DNA of 64,000 bases, taken from NCBI GenBank assembly GCA_017577945.1, contig PKQS01000008.1, positions 248,001 through 312,000 of the forward strand. Direction: 5' to 3'. A program made the translations under genes and the position numbers. Below, piece after piece: positions 1-9,258 of this stretch (positions within the stretch are counted from its first letter, which is position 1; each line of letters starts with the position of its first letter). Origin of the DNA: Bacillota bacterium. Lineage in GTDB: Bacteria > Bacillota > Limnochordia > Limnochordales > ZCTH02-B6. Under the pieces are notes generated by a model. It saw nothing but the letters and a program-made list of their open reading frames with translations. It searched no databases and was not told the DNA's origin.

Positions 1-2
1 GG

Positions 3-794
3 CTGCACTTGATCGAGCGGCTGTCGCCCGACGCCGTGCCGCTGGCGGAACGGGCAGGCCTGCACGTGGTGCCTGCAGACAGCGGCCGATTCTATGTGGT
101 TTGGTTCCGTATCCGCGAGGACTCGCCGCTGGCCGACCGGCGGGTGCGGTTGGCGCTGAACTACGCGATCAACCGGGAAGCCATCGTCCAGGCCGTGTTC
201 GGCGGGTACGCGTCGCCGCTGGCCACGCCGTTCACGCCGTCCACCTTCGGCTGGCGGCCCGACCTGGCGCCGTATCCCTATGATCCGGCCAAAGCCCGGC
301 AGCTGCTGGCGGAGGCGGGATACGGAAACGGCCTGACGCTGACGCTAGACGTGACCACGGGCTCTGCGGAAATCGGGCAGCTCATCGCCGGCCAGCTGGC
401 GGAGGTGGGTGTACAGGTCGTCTTGCGCCCGCTGGAGGTGTCGCTGTTCAACTCCAACTGGGTCAACCGGAAAACGGGCGACCTGCTGGGCGCCAGCTGG
501 GGCGGCGCGGGCGACCCGCAGGCGTACCTGGAGGCGCTCATCCACTCGCAGGGGTTCCTGAGCGGCTACGCCAATCCGCGCGCCGACGCCCTCATTGACC
601 AGAGCGCCCGGACGCTGGACGAACAGGCGCGGCGGGAAGTCCTCTACGAGCTGCAGGAAGTGCTGTACGAGGACCCGGCCGGGATTTACTTGTGGAGCGT
701 GGCGGACATTTACGCCTACAGCCCGCGGCTGGTGAACTGGCGGCCGCACCCGACGGACCGGCTCATCATCGGCGAGGCCACGCTGCGGGATTAA
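3..794 (+). CDS. ABC transporter substrate-binding protein, C-terminal part (5' end outside window)
   Basis: The reading frame is open from the first bases, so only the last 263 or so residues are present. The text [14 protein letters not shown] followed by a Pro/Thr-rich turn and [17 protein letters not shown] is the hallmark C-lobe of family-5 solute-binding proteins (SBP_bac_5; oligopeptide, dipeptide or nickel type). The end of the protein has the usual helix ending in an aromatic-rich segment ([15 protein letters not shown]). Its role would be extracytoplasmic capture of a peptide-like ligand for an ABC importer. The permease and ATPase genes are not in this window, so the substrate cannot be assigned. 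Its stop lies inside the 3' end of the convergent aroC; the two genes overlap by 29 bases. Confidence 0.9.
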   Translation: MHLIERLSPDAVPLAERAGLHVVPADSGRFYVVWFRIREDSPLADRRVRLALNYAINREAIVQAVFGGYASPLATPFTPSTFGWRPDLAPYPYDPAKARQLLAEAGYGNGLTLTLDVTTGSAEIGQLIAGQLAEVGVQVVLRPLEVSLFNSNWVNRKTGDLLGASWGGAGDPQAYLEALIHSQGFLSGYANPRADALIDQSARTLDEQARREVLYELQEVLYEDPAGIYLWSVADIYAYSPRLVNWRPHPTDRLIIGEATLRD

Positions 795-2004
795 CGAACC
801 CCCGCCGGGCCAGGTCGGCCACGAAGGCGTCGTAGCTGCGGCGCATTTCGCTCAGCGAGTCGCCGCCGAACTTTTCCAGCATGGCCCGGGCCAGTTCGAA
901 GGCCACGGCGGCTTCGGCCACCACGGCGGCGGCGGGCACGGCCGTTACATCCGAGCGCTCGATGGCGGCGGTGGCAGGCGTTCGGGTCGCCATGTCCACC
1001 GACGGCAGCGGCGTGTACAAGGTCGCCAGCGGCTTCATGGCCGCCCGCACCACGATGGGTTGGCCGTTGGACATGCCGCCTTCGATTCCGCCGGCCCGGT
1101 TGGTCGCGCGGTGGATGCCGCGCGCCTCGTCGACGAAAATCGCGTCGTGGACCTGAGAGCCGAAAAGACCGGCGGCTGCGAAGCCCAGCCCTATCTCCAC
1201 GCCTTTGATGGCTTGAATGCTCATCACGGCCGCGGCGAGGCGGGCGTCCAGCTTGCGGTCCCAGTGCACGTGGCTGCCCAGCCCCGGCGGCACGCCCCAA
1301 GCCACCACTTCGAACACGCCGCCCAAGGTCTCGCCTTTCGCCTTGGCTTCGTCGATCACCGCCACCATCGCTTGCTCGGCGGTGGGGTCCAGGCAGCGCA
1401 CGGGCGAAGCGTCGGCGCGGGCCAAGTCCTCCGGAGAAGGCGGCTCTTGGCCGCGACGGGCCGCGACGACGGGACCGATCTGCACCACGTGGGAGCCGAC
1501 GACGATGCCGAACTGCTCCACGAGCGCCCGGGCCACGGCGCCGGCCGCGACCCGCATGGCCGTTTCCCGCGCACTGGCTCGCTCCAGCACGTTGCGCGCG
1601 TCGTCGAAGCCGTACTTGAGCATCCCCGGCAAGTCCGCGTGTCCCGGGCGGGGGCAAGTCACCGGGCGCAGGCGCCAGTCGCCTTCGCCGCGGGCTTCGC
1701 CGGTTGTTCTTGCCGCGTCCGGGGGCTCGATGGCCATGGCCTGCCGCCAGCGGTCCCAGTCCCGGTTACGGATGAGGAGGGCGATGGGGCTGCCAAGCGT
1801 TTGGCCGTGGCGCACGCCGGACAAAATTTCGACTTCGTCGGTCTCGATTTGCATGCGGCGGCCACGGCCGTAGCCTAGCATGCGGCGGCGCAGCTGGCGC
1901 TGGATGTCGGCGGCCGTGAGCGGCACGCCGGCGGGCATGCCCTCGACGATGGCGGTCAGGGCGGGTCCGTGGGACTCGCCGGCGGTCAGAAAGCGCAGTG
2001 ACAT
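766..2004 (-). CDS. aroC: Chorismate synthase
   Basis: This enzyme converts 5-enolpyruvylshikimate-3-phosphate to chorismate with reduced FMN, the last step of the shikimate pathway. The family signatures are all visible: GESHGPAL near the N-terminus, the [13 protein letters not shown] block, [16 protein letters not shown], and [15 protein letters not shown]. The length of 412 residues is slightly above the usual 360-400. Two adjacent ATG codons exist at 2010 and 2004. I chose 2004 because AGGAGG sits directly against the first ATG but at normal spacing from the second. No other aro genes are adjacent. The next gene upstream is a divergent SorC-type regulator. Confidence 0.96.
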   Translation of the reverse strand: MSLRFLTAGESHGPALTAIVEGMPAGVPLTAADIQRQLRRRMLGYGRGRRMQIETDEVEILSGVRHGQTLGSPIALLIRNRDWDRWRQAMAIEPPDAARTTGEARGEGDWRLRPVTCPRPGHADLPGMLKYGFDDARNVLERASARETAMRVAAGAVARALVEQFGIVVGSHVVQIGPVVAARRGQEPPSPEDLARADASPVRCLDPTAEQAMVAVIDEAKAKGETLGGVFEVVAWGVPPGLGSHVHWDRKLDARLAAAVMSIQAIKGVEIGLGFAAAGLFGSQVHDAIFVDEARGIHRATNRAGGIEGGMSNGQPIVVRAAMKPLATLYTPLPSVDMATRTPATAAIERSDVTAVPAAAVVAEAAVAFELARAMLEKFGGDSLSEMRRSYDAFVADLARRGFVNPAAWPRR

Positions 2005-2147
2005 CGTCATGCCTCCTGGTCGTCGGTTTGCAGCTCGGTACGCGGGCCCGGCGGCCGGGCTTGACCCGCCGGACGGCGCGCGCGACGATCGTAGCGAAAA
2101 ATTCCGCATGAAAGCCAGTGTTCTTGCGCGAGGTGCGAGGCGCAGCG

Positions 2148-3104
2148 ATGGCGCAGCCGCCGGAAGAGAGCAGGCAAGTGGACTTGCTCGTCAAAGCCGC
2201 CGAGTTGTATTACGAGTTCGGGATGACCCAGGAAGAAGTGGCGGCGCACTTAAACGTCTCGCGCCCGACGGTGTCGCGCCTTTTGCGGCAAGCCCGCGAG
2301 CGCGGCATCGTCCGCATCGCCGTGGTCAACCCAAAGTCCCGGGCCGGCGAGCTGGAGCGCCGCCTCGTCGAAACGTTCGGGCTGCACGACGCTTTGGTGG
2401 TGGCGACCCTCACCACGGGCGATCTGCTCATTCGCCGCCTGGGCGAAGCCGGCGCGCGCTACGTGGAGCGGCACTTGCCGCCGGGCGCCACGCTGGGCAC
2501 CGGTCTGGGACGTACGGTATACCGCCTCGTGTACTCGCTGGAAGAAACCCGCGCGGCGCCGCACGTTGTGCCCCTCTGCGGCGGGACGGCGTTCGCCGAG
2601 CCCGCGTACCACGTAAACGAAATCGCCCGTATGGCCGCCAAGCGCCTGGGCGGCCGCTGCACGTACCTGCACGCGCCCGCTGAAGCGTCCAGCCGGCAAG
2701 TCTACGAAGCGCTGCTGGTCGATCGAGGCGTGGCCGAGGTGATGGCCGCCTGGGAGCGGCTGGACTGGGCCGTGGTCGGCATCGGCGCCGCGGAGTACCC
2801 CCAGTCGCCGGAGTTCCGGGCTTACGTGGAGCGGGCGGTGCGCGCGGGCGCCGAGCCCGTGGCCGACTTGTGCCATCGTCTCATTGACGCCGAGGGGCGG
2901 CCGTGCGCCGGGGACGCGGAGGGCTGCACCATCGCCGTCACCATCGAGCAGCTGCGCCGGGCGAAACGAGTGGTGGCTGTGGCGGGCGGTCCCCACAAGG
3001 TGCGAGCCATCTTGGCGGCACTGCGCACGGGCGCCATCGACGTGCTGGTGACCGACGAAGAAACCGCTATGGGCTTGCTTCGGGCAGGGAACGCAGCCGG
3101 GTAG
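2148..3104 (+). CDS. SorC/DeoR-type sugar-binding transcriptional regulator
   Basis: The protein (318 residues) starts with a helix-turn-helix: [18 protein letters not shown], then [19 protein letters not shown] at about residues 15-55. This is the typical SorC N-terminus. The rest is the phosphosugar-binding domain related to glucosamine-6-phosphate isomerase ([27 protein letters not shown], and [11 protein letters not shown] near the C-terminus). Such proteins repress or activate carbohydrate operons according to a sugar-phosphate effector. An earlier in-frame ATG at 2118 exists; I prefer 2148, which follows a purine-rich AGGTGCGAGG. No carbohydrate operon is adjacent, so the regulon is unknown. 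The gene converges on the amidase-like gene with a 38-base overlap. Confidence 0.88.
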   Translation: MAQPPEESRQVDLLVKAAELYYEFGMTQEEVAAHLNVSRPTVSRLLRQARERGIVRIAVVNPKSRAGELERRLVETFGLHDALVVATLTTGDLLIRRLGEAGARYVERHLPPGATLGTGLGRTVYRLVYSLEETRAAPHVVPLCGGTAFAEPAYHVNEIARMAAKRLGGRCTYLHAPAEASSRQVYEALLVDRGVAEVMAAWERLDWAVVGIGAAEYPQSPEFRAYVERAVRAGAEPVADLCHRLIDAEGRPCAGDAEGCTIAVTIEQLRRAKRVVAVAGGPHKVRAILAALRTGAIDVLVTDEETAMGLLRAGNAAG

Positions 3105-3732
3105 AGTCGCAAGGCCGCAGGCGGGTAAAGTCGGGCGCTGCCCCGTAGGCGACAGGAGTGGACGTAAGGCGAAGGCCGACGATGGTGCGGGCGCGGCCGC
3201 GGAAGAGCAAGGTCCACAAGGCGTTGCGGACAGGGTTGCGAGGGCGCAGCGTGCGGTAGGTGACCAAGGGCGAGCCGGCGCGGCTGAAGCCCGTGACGAT
3301 GGCGCTGTGGGTGAAGACGCCGTCGCCGTCCCAGTCGTAGTAGATGACGTCGCCGCGGCGCAGCAGGCGAGCGAGGCGCGGATTGGCCGACAAGATGAGC
3401 ACTTGCCCGTGGTTGGCGCGGAAGTAGCGCAGGTGCGAGTCGGCCACCGCCCACGAGCACGACCACCAGTCGTCGAGGTTGCGGTCGTGCGGGTCCGCGC
3501 CGACGCGGCGGTACCACCATTCCTTGTCGAAGGCGCTCTCGCGGTAATCCAGCGGCCAGCCGCCGGCCAGCAGGCACTGGGACACGAAGTTGGCGCAGTC
3601 GCCGCCCGACCCTACGGTGTCGAGATTGGCGAAGCGCGGGTTGGGATTGTTCCAGTGCCGCAAGGCATAGCGCACGGCGGCGAGACGGTTGTAGCGCCGG
3701 CGTGTTTGCAGCGCTTCGGTTTTGTCGGTCAC
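3067..3732 (-). CDS. Putative amidase-domain protein (Amidase_6 type)
   Basis: The 221-residue product matches the Bacillota amidase_6 family, a papain/NlpC-like fold found in spore and cell-wall proteins. The N-terminal RRYNRLAAVRYALRHWN leads to GSGGDCANFVSQCLLAGGW, with the presumed catalytic Cys at about residue 46. A later GDVIYYDWDGDGVFTHSAIVTG block carries the presumed catalytic His. I placed the start at the GTG at 3732, preceded by GGGAGGG; an upstream in-frame ATG at 3873 has no ribosome site and would add unrelated sequence. No signal peptide is visible, so a cytoplasmic or mother-cell location is likely. The substrate (possibly peptidoglycan) is inferred from the family only. Confidence 0.85.
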   Translation of the reverse strand: MTDKTEALQTRRRYNRLAAVRYALRHWNNPNPRFANLDTVGSGGDCANFVSQCLLAGGWPLDYRESAFDKEWWYRRVGADPHDRNLDDWWSCSWAVADSHLRYFRANHGQVLILSANPRLARLLRRGDVIYYDWDGDGVFTHSAIVTGFSRAGSPLVTYRTLRPRNPVRNALWTLLFRGRARTIVGLRLTSTPVAYGAAPDFTRLRPCDSTRLRSLPEASP

Positions 3733-4003
3733 GGGGCACCCTCCCTCGAGCGCCGGCGGCATCGTCTTGGCCGGCGACCCGGGCGCTGTGCGGGCGCCGT
3801 CCCGCTCTTCACCGCCGCAGACCATGACGCAGACCATGCAGGCCTCGGCCGCCCGCCCTGTACGGCGTGCCATTCCATCCTATGCGGCGGAAGCGCCCCG
3901 CAACCTCTGCTGGGACATGCAAGTGGCCTTGTTTCGCTTGTTTCGCGATCTCAGCGCGCCGGCGGCCCGCCGGCGCCCGGCACTTCGCAGGCCGCTGCGT
4001 GTG

Positions 4004-4385
4004 GCGGAAAATCGCGTGCGAGGCCAGTTCGACGCGGGCTTCGGCGACGGCCGCCTGTACCCGCCGATCCGTCAGCACGGCCCACTCGGCTGTCTGCTTG
4101 TCCACATACGGGGCGCCGGAGCGGCGCAACCCGTCGTCAACGACGACCGGATGCCTCGCCGCTTCGCTGATCCCCGCCGGAAACTGGCGCAGCATGGCGA
4201 AGAAATTGCCCACGGAGGCGTTGTCAAAGAAGCCGTCGACGAACGCGTCCGGCGCTCCCGGGAAGTTGACCAGGGCGGAGGTGGACGTGCCGACCCCTTC
4301 GCGCTAGGCGCGGACGATGCCTTGGGTGACCCCGTCGCTGCGCCCCAAGTCGCCGGCGTTCACGATGAGAAGCCGCGCGTCGAGC
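4004..4385 (-). pseudogene. Decayed YdjC/ChbG-family carbohydrate deacetylase
   Basis: Reading one minus-strand frame from about 4385 gives the family N-terminus RLLIVNAGDLGRSDGVTQGI, an in-frame TAG at 4304-4306, then REGVGTSTSALVNFPGAPDA. The frame continues straight into the family C-terminus (VDGFFDNASVGNFFAMLRQF, then HPVVVDDGLRR, YVDKQTAEWAVLTD and AEARVELASHA). Intact members are about 250-290 residues. Here the central metal-binding part, some 150 residues, is missing, and the N-terminal NADD metal motif has become NAGD. The remnant begins where the SDH-type protease gene ends, so it was probably co-transcribed with it. Stop codon, internal deletion and lost ligand together make it non-functional. 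Confidence 0.82.
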
Positions 4386-5294
4386 TCATTCTTCGCCCGG
4401 CCTTCCCGCAGACGGCAAGGGCGAATACGTCACCGTCGGCCGCTGCCCGGCCGGCTGCGGATACAGGTCCATCAGTTCGTAAATCTCCTCGGGTAGGTCC
4501 GTCCGCACCGGGATTCCCAGCGCCTCCAGCTGGTCCTTGCGAATCGGGTAGTCGTGGGTCCAGCGCCCTTCCGTCAGCGTGCGAGCCAGCTCCCGGGCCT
4601 TCTCCTCCGGGAACTTGTCCGAGAGCAGCTCCGTTACCGTATCCTCCACCTGCCGCATCGCCTTCCTGGCCAAGTCCGCCAAGATGAGCGTCTCGTCGTC
4701 CACTTCGGCGATGGGTTTTTGCTCCACGGCTTTCAAGATCGAGGCCGCGGGATACCCGCCCACCTGCGGGTCAATGGGGCCCACGACCGCGTGCTCGTCC
4801 ATCCACAGCTCGTTGGCCGCCAGCGCGATCATCGTCCCGCCCGACATGGCGTAGTGGGGCACGAACACGGCGGTACGGGCCGGATGCTTCTGCAGCGCCC
4901 GGGCGATTTGCTCCGCCGCCAGCACGAGACCTCCGGGCGTGTGCAGGATCAGGTCGATGGGGACGTCCTTGGGCGTCGTCCGGATGGCGCGCAGCACCTG
5001 CTCGGAGTCTTCAATGCTGATGTAGCTGCGCTGGAAGAGCCCGAGAATGCCGAAGGACTCTTGCCGGTGGATGAGCGTGATGATGCGCGACCCGCGCTTG
5101 CGGCGCAGCCGCTGGATCAGCTGATACCGGCGCTGCACGATGCGCCAGCGCTGGTAGGAAGGCAGCAGCCAGCTCAGGATGAGAAAAAGCCAAAACAGGT
5201 CGAAGACCGACAAGGACAAAGCGCTCGCCCCCGTGCCTTTTCTTTCCTGCCCGCGTCTGTTCGGCGGCGGCAGGTGCCGCCCCTCGCGTTTCAT
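4386..5294 (-). CDS. Membrane-anchored SDH-type (ClpP-fold) serine protease
   Basis: The sequence matches the SDH_sah family (serine dehydrogenase proteinase; SppA/ClpP-crotonase fold). One N-terminal membrane segment (VFDLFWLFLILSWLL, residues 30-44) is followed by a basic region, then RGSRIITLIHRQE, IDLILHTPGGLVLAA and the nucleophile motif HYAMSGGT with Ser at about 151. The VVGPIDPQVGGYPA block is also typical. The likely role is cleavage of membrane proteins or peptides. The ATG at 5294 has no good ribosome site, and family members usually begin just before the membrane helix, so a TTG start near residue 27 is quite possible. The decayed deacetylase follows immediately downstream. Confidence 0.88.
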   Translation of the reverse strand: MKREGRHLPPPNRRGQERKGTGASALSLSVFDLFWLFLILSWLLPSYQRWRIVQRRYQLIQRLRRKRGSRIITLIHRQESFGILGLFQRSYISIEDSEQVLRAIRTTPKDVPIDLILHTPGGLVLAAEQIARALQKHPARTAVFVPHYAMSGGTMIALAANELWMDEHAVVGPIDPQVGGYPAASILKAVEQKPIAEVDDETLILADLARKAMRQVEDTVTELLSDKFPEEKARELARTLTEGRWTHDYPIRKDQLEALGIPVRTDLPEEIYELMDLYPQPAGQRPTVTYSPLPSAGRPGEE

Positions 5295-5306
5295 TCTGCC
5301 GAAGAA

Positions 5307-5990
5307 TCAGTCATTCAGCACGCTTTCCGCCGCCCACAAGCCCAGTAAAGCGCCGGCCACCACGTCGGAAGGCCAGTGGTCGCCTGTTTCTACCCGCGAC
5401 CAACTGACCAGGAGGGCGAGCGCATACCAGAGCCACTTGCGCTCAGGGTATTCTTCGGCCAGGACGCGTGCCACGGCGAATGCGGTTGACGTATGGCCCG
5501 ACGGAAACGATACGCAGGCGGAAACGCTAAACCAGTGGGAAGCGCACGAGGCCGGATCTTCGTACGGCCGGGGGCGCGCGACCGCGGTTTTCAGGACCCA
5601 GGTCGCCAGGCCGGCTCGCACGCTGGCGCGAGCCACCTTCTTGGACGCCTCCGGGTCCAGCTTCCACAGCGCCGCGGCCACGAGTGCCGCCGTCGCCCCG
5701 TCGCCCAGGTGGGTGATGTCGCGGAAAAAGGGGTCGACCCCTGGAATGTGGGCAAAGTGCGCCAGGTCGTACAGCGAGTGATCGACCAGCGCCGCGGCTC
5801 CGACCAGGGCCAGCGCCCAGGCCAGTAGAGACGGCGTTTGCGTTTCCGGCGAGAACGCGTCATCCGCGAGCGCACTGGGCGAGGCGGCCAGCGCCGCCGC
5901 CAGGACCAGCGCCGGCAGCCACGGCGCCATGGGGCGAGCGAGAGTCCGGAACGGTCGGAACAGTCGCGCAGAATGAAACTCTTTCATCAT
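5307..5990 (-). CDS. PAP2-family membrane phosphatase
   Basis: All three motifs of the type-2 phosphatidic acid phosphatase superfamily are present: KTAVARPRP (residues 134-142), PSGHT (163-167) and SRVETGDHWPSD (198-209), with the catalytic histidines intact. Several hydrophobic segments and an N-terminal signal or anchor (LPALVLAAALAAS) place it in the membrane. Likely substrates are undecaprenyl-pyrophosphate or phosphatidic or phosphatidylglycerol phosphate; sequence alone does not decide. Two ATGs (5990, 5987) precede the signal. A longer reading from 6047 is possible but crosses a TATATT promoter-like stretch. It is divergent from the small gene at 6236. Confidence 0.9.
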   Translation of the reverse strand: MMKEFHSARLFRPFRTLARPMAPWLPALVLAAALAASPSALADDAFSPETQTPSLLAWALALVGAAALVDHSLYDLAHFAHIPGVDPFFRDITHLGDGATAALVAAALWKLDPEASKKVARASVRAGLATWVLKTAVARPRPYEDPASCASHWFSVSACVSFPSGHTSTAFAVARVLAEEYPERKWLWYALALLVSWSRVETGDHWPSDVVAGALLGLWAAESVLND

Positions 5991-6235
5991 GCCCAAGAAT
6001 ATACTGGACGGGGCAGCCATTTCCTGCCGCGCCGCGGAAAGGTGCAAGCGAAGGGGAACGTGAAAACGTGCACGATATAGCGTTTTCGGGCAGGTACTTT
6101 CCGAATCGTGTAGAAGAAAAGATTATAACTCACGCGCCGGCGGTTGTGCAAAGCGGTCTTGGCCTGCTCGCCGCGCGAAGGGCCCGGAAGGCGGGGAGAA
6201 CCGGGCGAGCGGCCGCGGCGCGGAACGGTGAGGCG

Positions 6236-6376
6236 ATGCTGGTGCGGGTTATTGCGGTGGACTTTCGCCTGAGCCCCGCGGTTCGGCGGCTGGCCCGCAA
6301 TTTCTCCCGGCTGACGGGAGTGCCGTTGGCGCGCCTCCTCGAGCCCGAAAGGGACTGGGCGGAGCAGTACTCGTGA
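6236..6376 (+). CDS. Small hypothetical protein (46 residues)
   Basis: The reading frame MLVRVIAVDFRLSPAVRRLA continues for 46 residues in all and ends 14 bases before the SirB1-like gene. The ATG at 6236 follows GGTGAGG. The frame remains open upstream to a GTG at 6068, which would give 102 residues, but that extension is low-complexity and covers an A/T-rich, promoter-like stretch (TATAAC at 6124-6129). I recognise no family. Position suggests a short leader gene of the 6236-9068 cluster. It may not be translated. Confidence 0.4.
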   Translation: MLVRVIAVDFRLSPAVRRLARNFSRLTGVPLARLLEPERDWAEQYS

Positions 6377-6390
6377 CGTAGGAGGCCGAC

Positions 6391-7245
6391 ATGCGGCGTC
6401 TGACCGGTGAAGATATACAGGCCCTCATCCGCTTGATGGGCGACATGGATCCGCGGACGTCCAAGATGGCTCGCGAACGACTGCTGCAGGCCGATCCGCG
6501 GGAGGTGCTGCCCCGGCTGGCCGCGGCGGTGTCGGATCCCGATCCGCTGATTCGCGGCCGGGCGCGCATCTTTCTGGAGGAGCTGCGCCTGGGGGATTTG
6601 ACCCGGCGCTGGGCGGCGCTGGCCGAGCTTCCCGACGATGAGATCGACCTAGAGGAAGGAGCCTTTCTCATCGCTCGCTACCGGTACCCGGAGGAAGACT
6701 TCGAGCCGTACCGGCGCTGGCTGGATGAGACGGCGCAAGCCGCGGCCCGGGACCTCAAGCCGGAGATGGGCATGTACCAGATCATCGGCGTGCTGAACAT
6801 GCACCTGTTCGAGCGGGCCCGGCTGCGGGGCGACGACGTGCGCTACTACGACCCCGACAACAGCTGCATCAACCGGGTCATCGACCGGCGCCGGGGCAAT
6901 CCCATCACCCTGTCGGTCATCTACATCCTGGTCGCGCGGCGGCTCGGCTTGCCCGTGTACGGCGTGGGACTGCCGGGCCACTTCGTCGTAACGTACATCG
7001 ACGGCGACGAGCGCACGTGGATCGATCCCTTCCACCAGGGGCGTCTACTGTCCCGCGAAGACTGCATTCGCTACGTGCGCGAGATGGGGTATCCGTTCCG
7101 GGCTCACCTGCTGAAGCCCGTTTCCACCCGGAGCATTCTCGTGCGCATGCTCGGCAACCTGCACCGCATCTACGTGGAGACGGACCAGCCGCTGCAGGCC
7201 GAGCACATGAAGACCTTCCAGGAAATCCTCTCCCAGAGAGGCTGA
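6391..7245 (+). CDS. SirB1/transglutaminase-like family protein
   Basis: The 284-residue protein has an N-terminal HEAT-like helical part (residues 1-75, WAALAELPDDEIDLEEGAFL following) and the SirB1-type transglutaminase-like core. The core shows YYDPDNSCINRVIDRRRGNP with the presumed active-site Cys at about 158, then LARRLGLPVYGVGLPGHF-type text with His near 199 and an Asp in TWIDPF. Family members are common in bacteria, with no firmly established reaction. The start ATG has a GTAGGAGG-like site 6-8 bases upstream. The PHP protein follows after 9 bases, implying one transcript. Confidence 0.85.
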   Translation: MRRLTGEDIQALIRLMGDMDPRTSKMARERLLQADPREVLPRLAAAVSDPDPLIRGRARIFLEELRLGDLTRRWAALAELPDDEIDLEEGAFLIARYRYPEEDFEPYRRWLDETAQAAARDLKPEMGMYQIIGVLNMHLFERARLRGDDVRYYDPDNSCINRVIDRRRGNPITLSVIYILVARRLGLPVYGVGLPGHFVVTYIDGDERTWIDPFHQGRLLSREDCIRYVREMGYPFRAHLLKPVSTRSILVRMLGNLHRIYVETDQPLQAEHMKTFQEILSQRG

Positions 7246-7254
7246 AGGCCGACA

Positions 7255-8088
7255 ATGCGCATCGATTTGCACGTCCATTCGACCGCGTCGGACGGTACGC
7301 TGTCGCCCGCCGCCGTGGTAGCCGAAGCGCGCGCTCACGGCGTGGGGATTTTGGCGCTGACCGACCACGACACCATGGGTGGGGTGGCGGAGGCGCTGGC
7401 GGCCGGGGAAGCCGAAGGCGTCCGGGTTATCCCGGGGGTGGAGCTGAACACGGACTCGCCGGCGGGGGAAGTGCACGTGCTGGGGTATTGCATCCCGCCG
7501 GAGGATGAAGCGTTTACGGCGCTTCTGGAGCGACGCAGCCGCGCTCGCATCGAGCGGGCGCATAAGATGGTGCAGCGGCTGCATGAGCTCGGCATGCCCA
7601 TTGCGTTCGACCACGTGCTGCGGCTGGCGGGCGGCGGCAACATCGGGCGGCCGCACGTGGCGCGGGCGCTGGTGGAGGCGGGGTACGCGCGCGACGTACG
7701 CGAGGCTTTCGACCGGTGGCTGTACCGGGGCGGGCCGGCGTACGTGCCGCGGGATCGCCTGACGCCGGAGGAGGCTATCGCGGCGGTGAAGGCGGCGGGC
7801 GGCGTGCCCGTGCTGGCGCATCCGGGGCGCATCGCGGACCAGAGCGTCATCGAGGAGCTCATTGCGGCCGGGCTGGAAGGGCTCGAGTGCTTTTACCCGG
7901 AGCATTCGCCGGAGCAGACCGAGCGTTACCTGGCGCTGGCGCGCAAGCACGGGCTGCTCGTAACGGGGGGAACGGATTTTCACGGGCCAGGGTCGACGCA
8001 CGACACGGTCATCGGTTCCGTGTCGGCGCCGGCGGAAGGGGCCGCGGAGCTGCTGCGGCGCTGGCGCGAGCGAAAGGTGCCACGGTGA
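7255..8088 (+). CDS. PHP-domain phosphoesterase (TrpH/RNase AM-like)
   Basis: The PHP metal motifs are complete: DLHVHSTASDGTLSP (residues 4-18), LTDHDTMGG (33-41), PGVELNT (60-66), AHPGRI (about 187) and GGTDFHG (about 237). The 277-residue length and the order of motifs match the TrpH/YciV group. Those proteins hydrolyse 3',5'-nucleotide bisphosphates and act as 5'-to-3' RNases in Proteobacteria; here the activity is inferred from family only. The stop codon overlaps a GTG that could start the next gene, and the spacing to the upstream SirB1-like gene is 9 bases, so the three genes likely form an operon. Confidence 0.88.
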   Translation: MRIDLHVHSTASDGTLSPAAVVAEARAHGVGILALTDHDTMGGVAEALAAGEAEGVRVIPGVELNTDSPAGEVHVLGYCIPPEDEAFTALLERRSRARIERAHKMVQRLHELGMPIAFDHVLRLAGGGNIGRPHVARALVEAGYARDVREAFDRWLYRGGPAYVPRDRLTPEEAIAAVKAAGGVPVLAHPGRIADQSVIEELIAAGLEGLECFYPEHSPEQTERYLALARKHGLLVTGGTDFHGPGSTHDTVIGSVSAPAEGAAELLRRWRERKVPR

Positions 8089-8144
8089 CCGGCGGCTCGG
8101 CCAGCGGGCGGCGAGCCGTCCCTGAGGGAGCGGAGGTGGGGTGT

Positions 8145-9068
8145 GTGCGGGCGTTTCCCATCGTGGCTACGACGTGGACGCTGAACGATCGGCCGCTGTT
8201 TGAGGCGCTGGACCTCCTGCACCTTTTGGGCGCGGCGGACGTGGAACTGTGGGGCGAAGGGGGGCACGTCGACCCGCGGCGGGAGCCGCCGGACCCGGAC
8301 GAGCTGGCGGCGGTGCTGGACCGCCTGGGTCTGGCGGCGTACAGCATCCACGCGCCGTTCACGGGGCTCGATTTGACCTCACCCGACGCCGACGTGCGGG
8401 CCCGGGCCGTGTCGGCGCTGAGCCGGACCATCGAGCTGGCCGGGCGTCTCCAGTGCCCGCGGGTGGTCGTGCATGTGGACGGGACGGGCGACCCCTCGGG
8501 GAGGCAAAGCGGCGGTGTGGCGGGCGCCAGGGGCGAGCCGGGCGTGGCGACGGCGTCTTCGCCCGAGCGTGCAGGCCTGTCGGGCCGGGCCGTGTTCTTG
8601 GGCCGGTCCGAGGCGTTGGAGAGAGCGGCCGCGTCGCTGGCGGTGCTGTGCCGGCACGCCGCGGAGCGGGGCGTCACAATCCTGGTGGAGAACCAGCCGG
8701 ATCCGGCGGGGCGGCGTTTCGGGGCGCGCGTCGCCGACTTAATCGAGCTCATCCACATGGTGGGTGCCGACAACATCGGCATCTGCTTCGACGTGGCGCA
8801 CGCGGTGGTGTCTTCCGGCGGCTGGGAAGCCGAGCTGCGGGCGTGTTTGCCCTACGTCCGCTCCGTCCACGCTTCGGACACGCGCGGCGCCTCCGACGAC
8901 CATTTGCCGCTGGGGGAGGGCGCCGTCGACTGGCGCCGCGTGCTTGCGGTGTTGGAAGAGGGCGGCTTTCGCGGCGGATTCGTGCTGGAAGTGGCCGGCG
9001 GGGAGCGGGCGCTGGAGAGATCGCTGGCTTATTTGGCGGCGGAACCCGAGGCGGAAGAGGCCCGTTGA
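8145..9068 (+). CDS. TIM-barrel sugar isomerase/epimerase-like protein (AP endonuclease 2 family)
   Basis: The protein follows the xylose-isomerase-like TIM barrel pattern. LHLLGAADVELWGE gives the first substrate-side Glu, AYSIHAPFTGLDL the usual His strand, VVVHVDG and TILVENQP the metal-ligand Glu strands, then NIGICFDVAHAVVSSGG, VRSVHASDTRG and DDHLPLGEGAVDWRRVL. Zn or Mn sugar isomerases and endonuclease IV share this fold; the YSIHAPF and CFDVAHA motifs favour a sugar-phosphate isomerase-like role. I chose the GTG at 8145 because GGAGG lies 8 bases upstream. The GTG at 8085, overlapping the PHP stop, is an alternative. A Gly/Ala-rich insert lies around residues 115-150. Confidence 0.82.
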   Translation: MRAFPIVATTWTLNDRPLFEALDLLHLLGAADVELWGEGGHVDPRREPPDPDELAAVLDRLGLAAYSIHAPFTGLDLTSPDADVRARAVSALSRTIELAGRLQCPRVVVHVDGTGDPSGRQSGGVAGARGEPGVATASSPERAGLSGRAVFLGRSEALERAAASLAVLCRHAAERGVTILVENQPDPAGRRFGARVADLIELIHMVGADNIGICFDVAHAVVSSGGWEAELRACLPYVRSVHASDTRGASDDHLPLGEGAVDWRRVLAVLEEGGFRGGFVLEVAGGERALERSLAYLAAEPEAEEAR

Positions 9069-9258
9069 CGCAGCGTCGCGTTTCCGGCCGCCGGGCGGGG
9101 CGGCTCCGGCGCGGAGCAGGAAACCGCTGGCAGCCGCCGAATACGATGGTCGGTCCCGGAGCGCAACAATTGCATGTTTTCAGAGCAAGCGTTCGTGAGG
9201 GCACGAGCCGGCGCGGGCCGGCCGGGGGCGCGGCGCGGCGGGCCGAGGAGGCGGCCGG

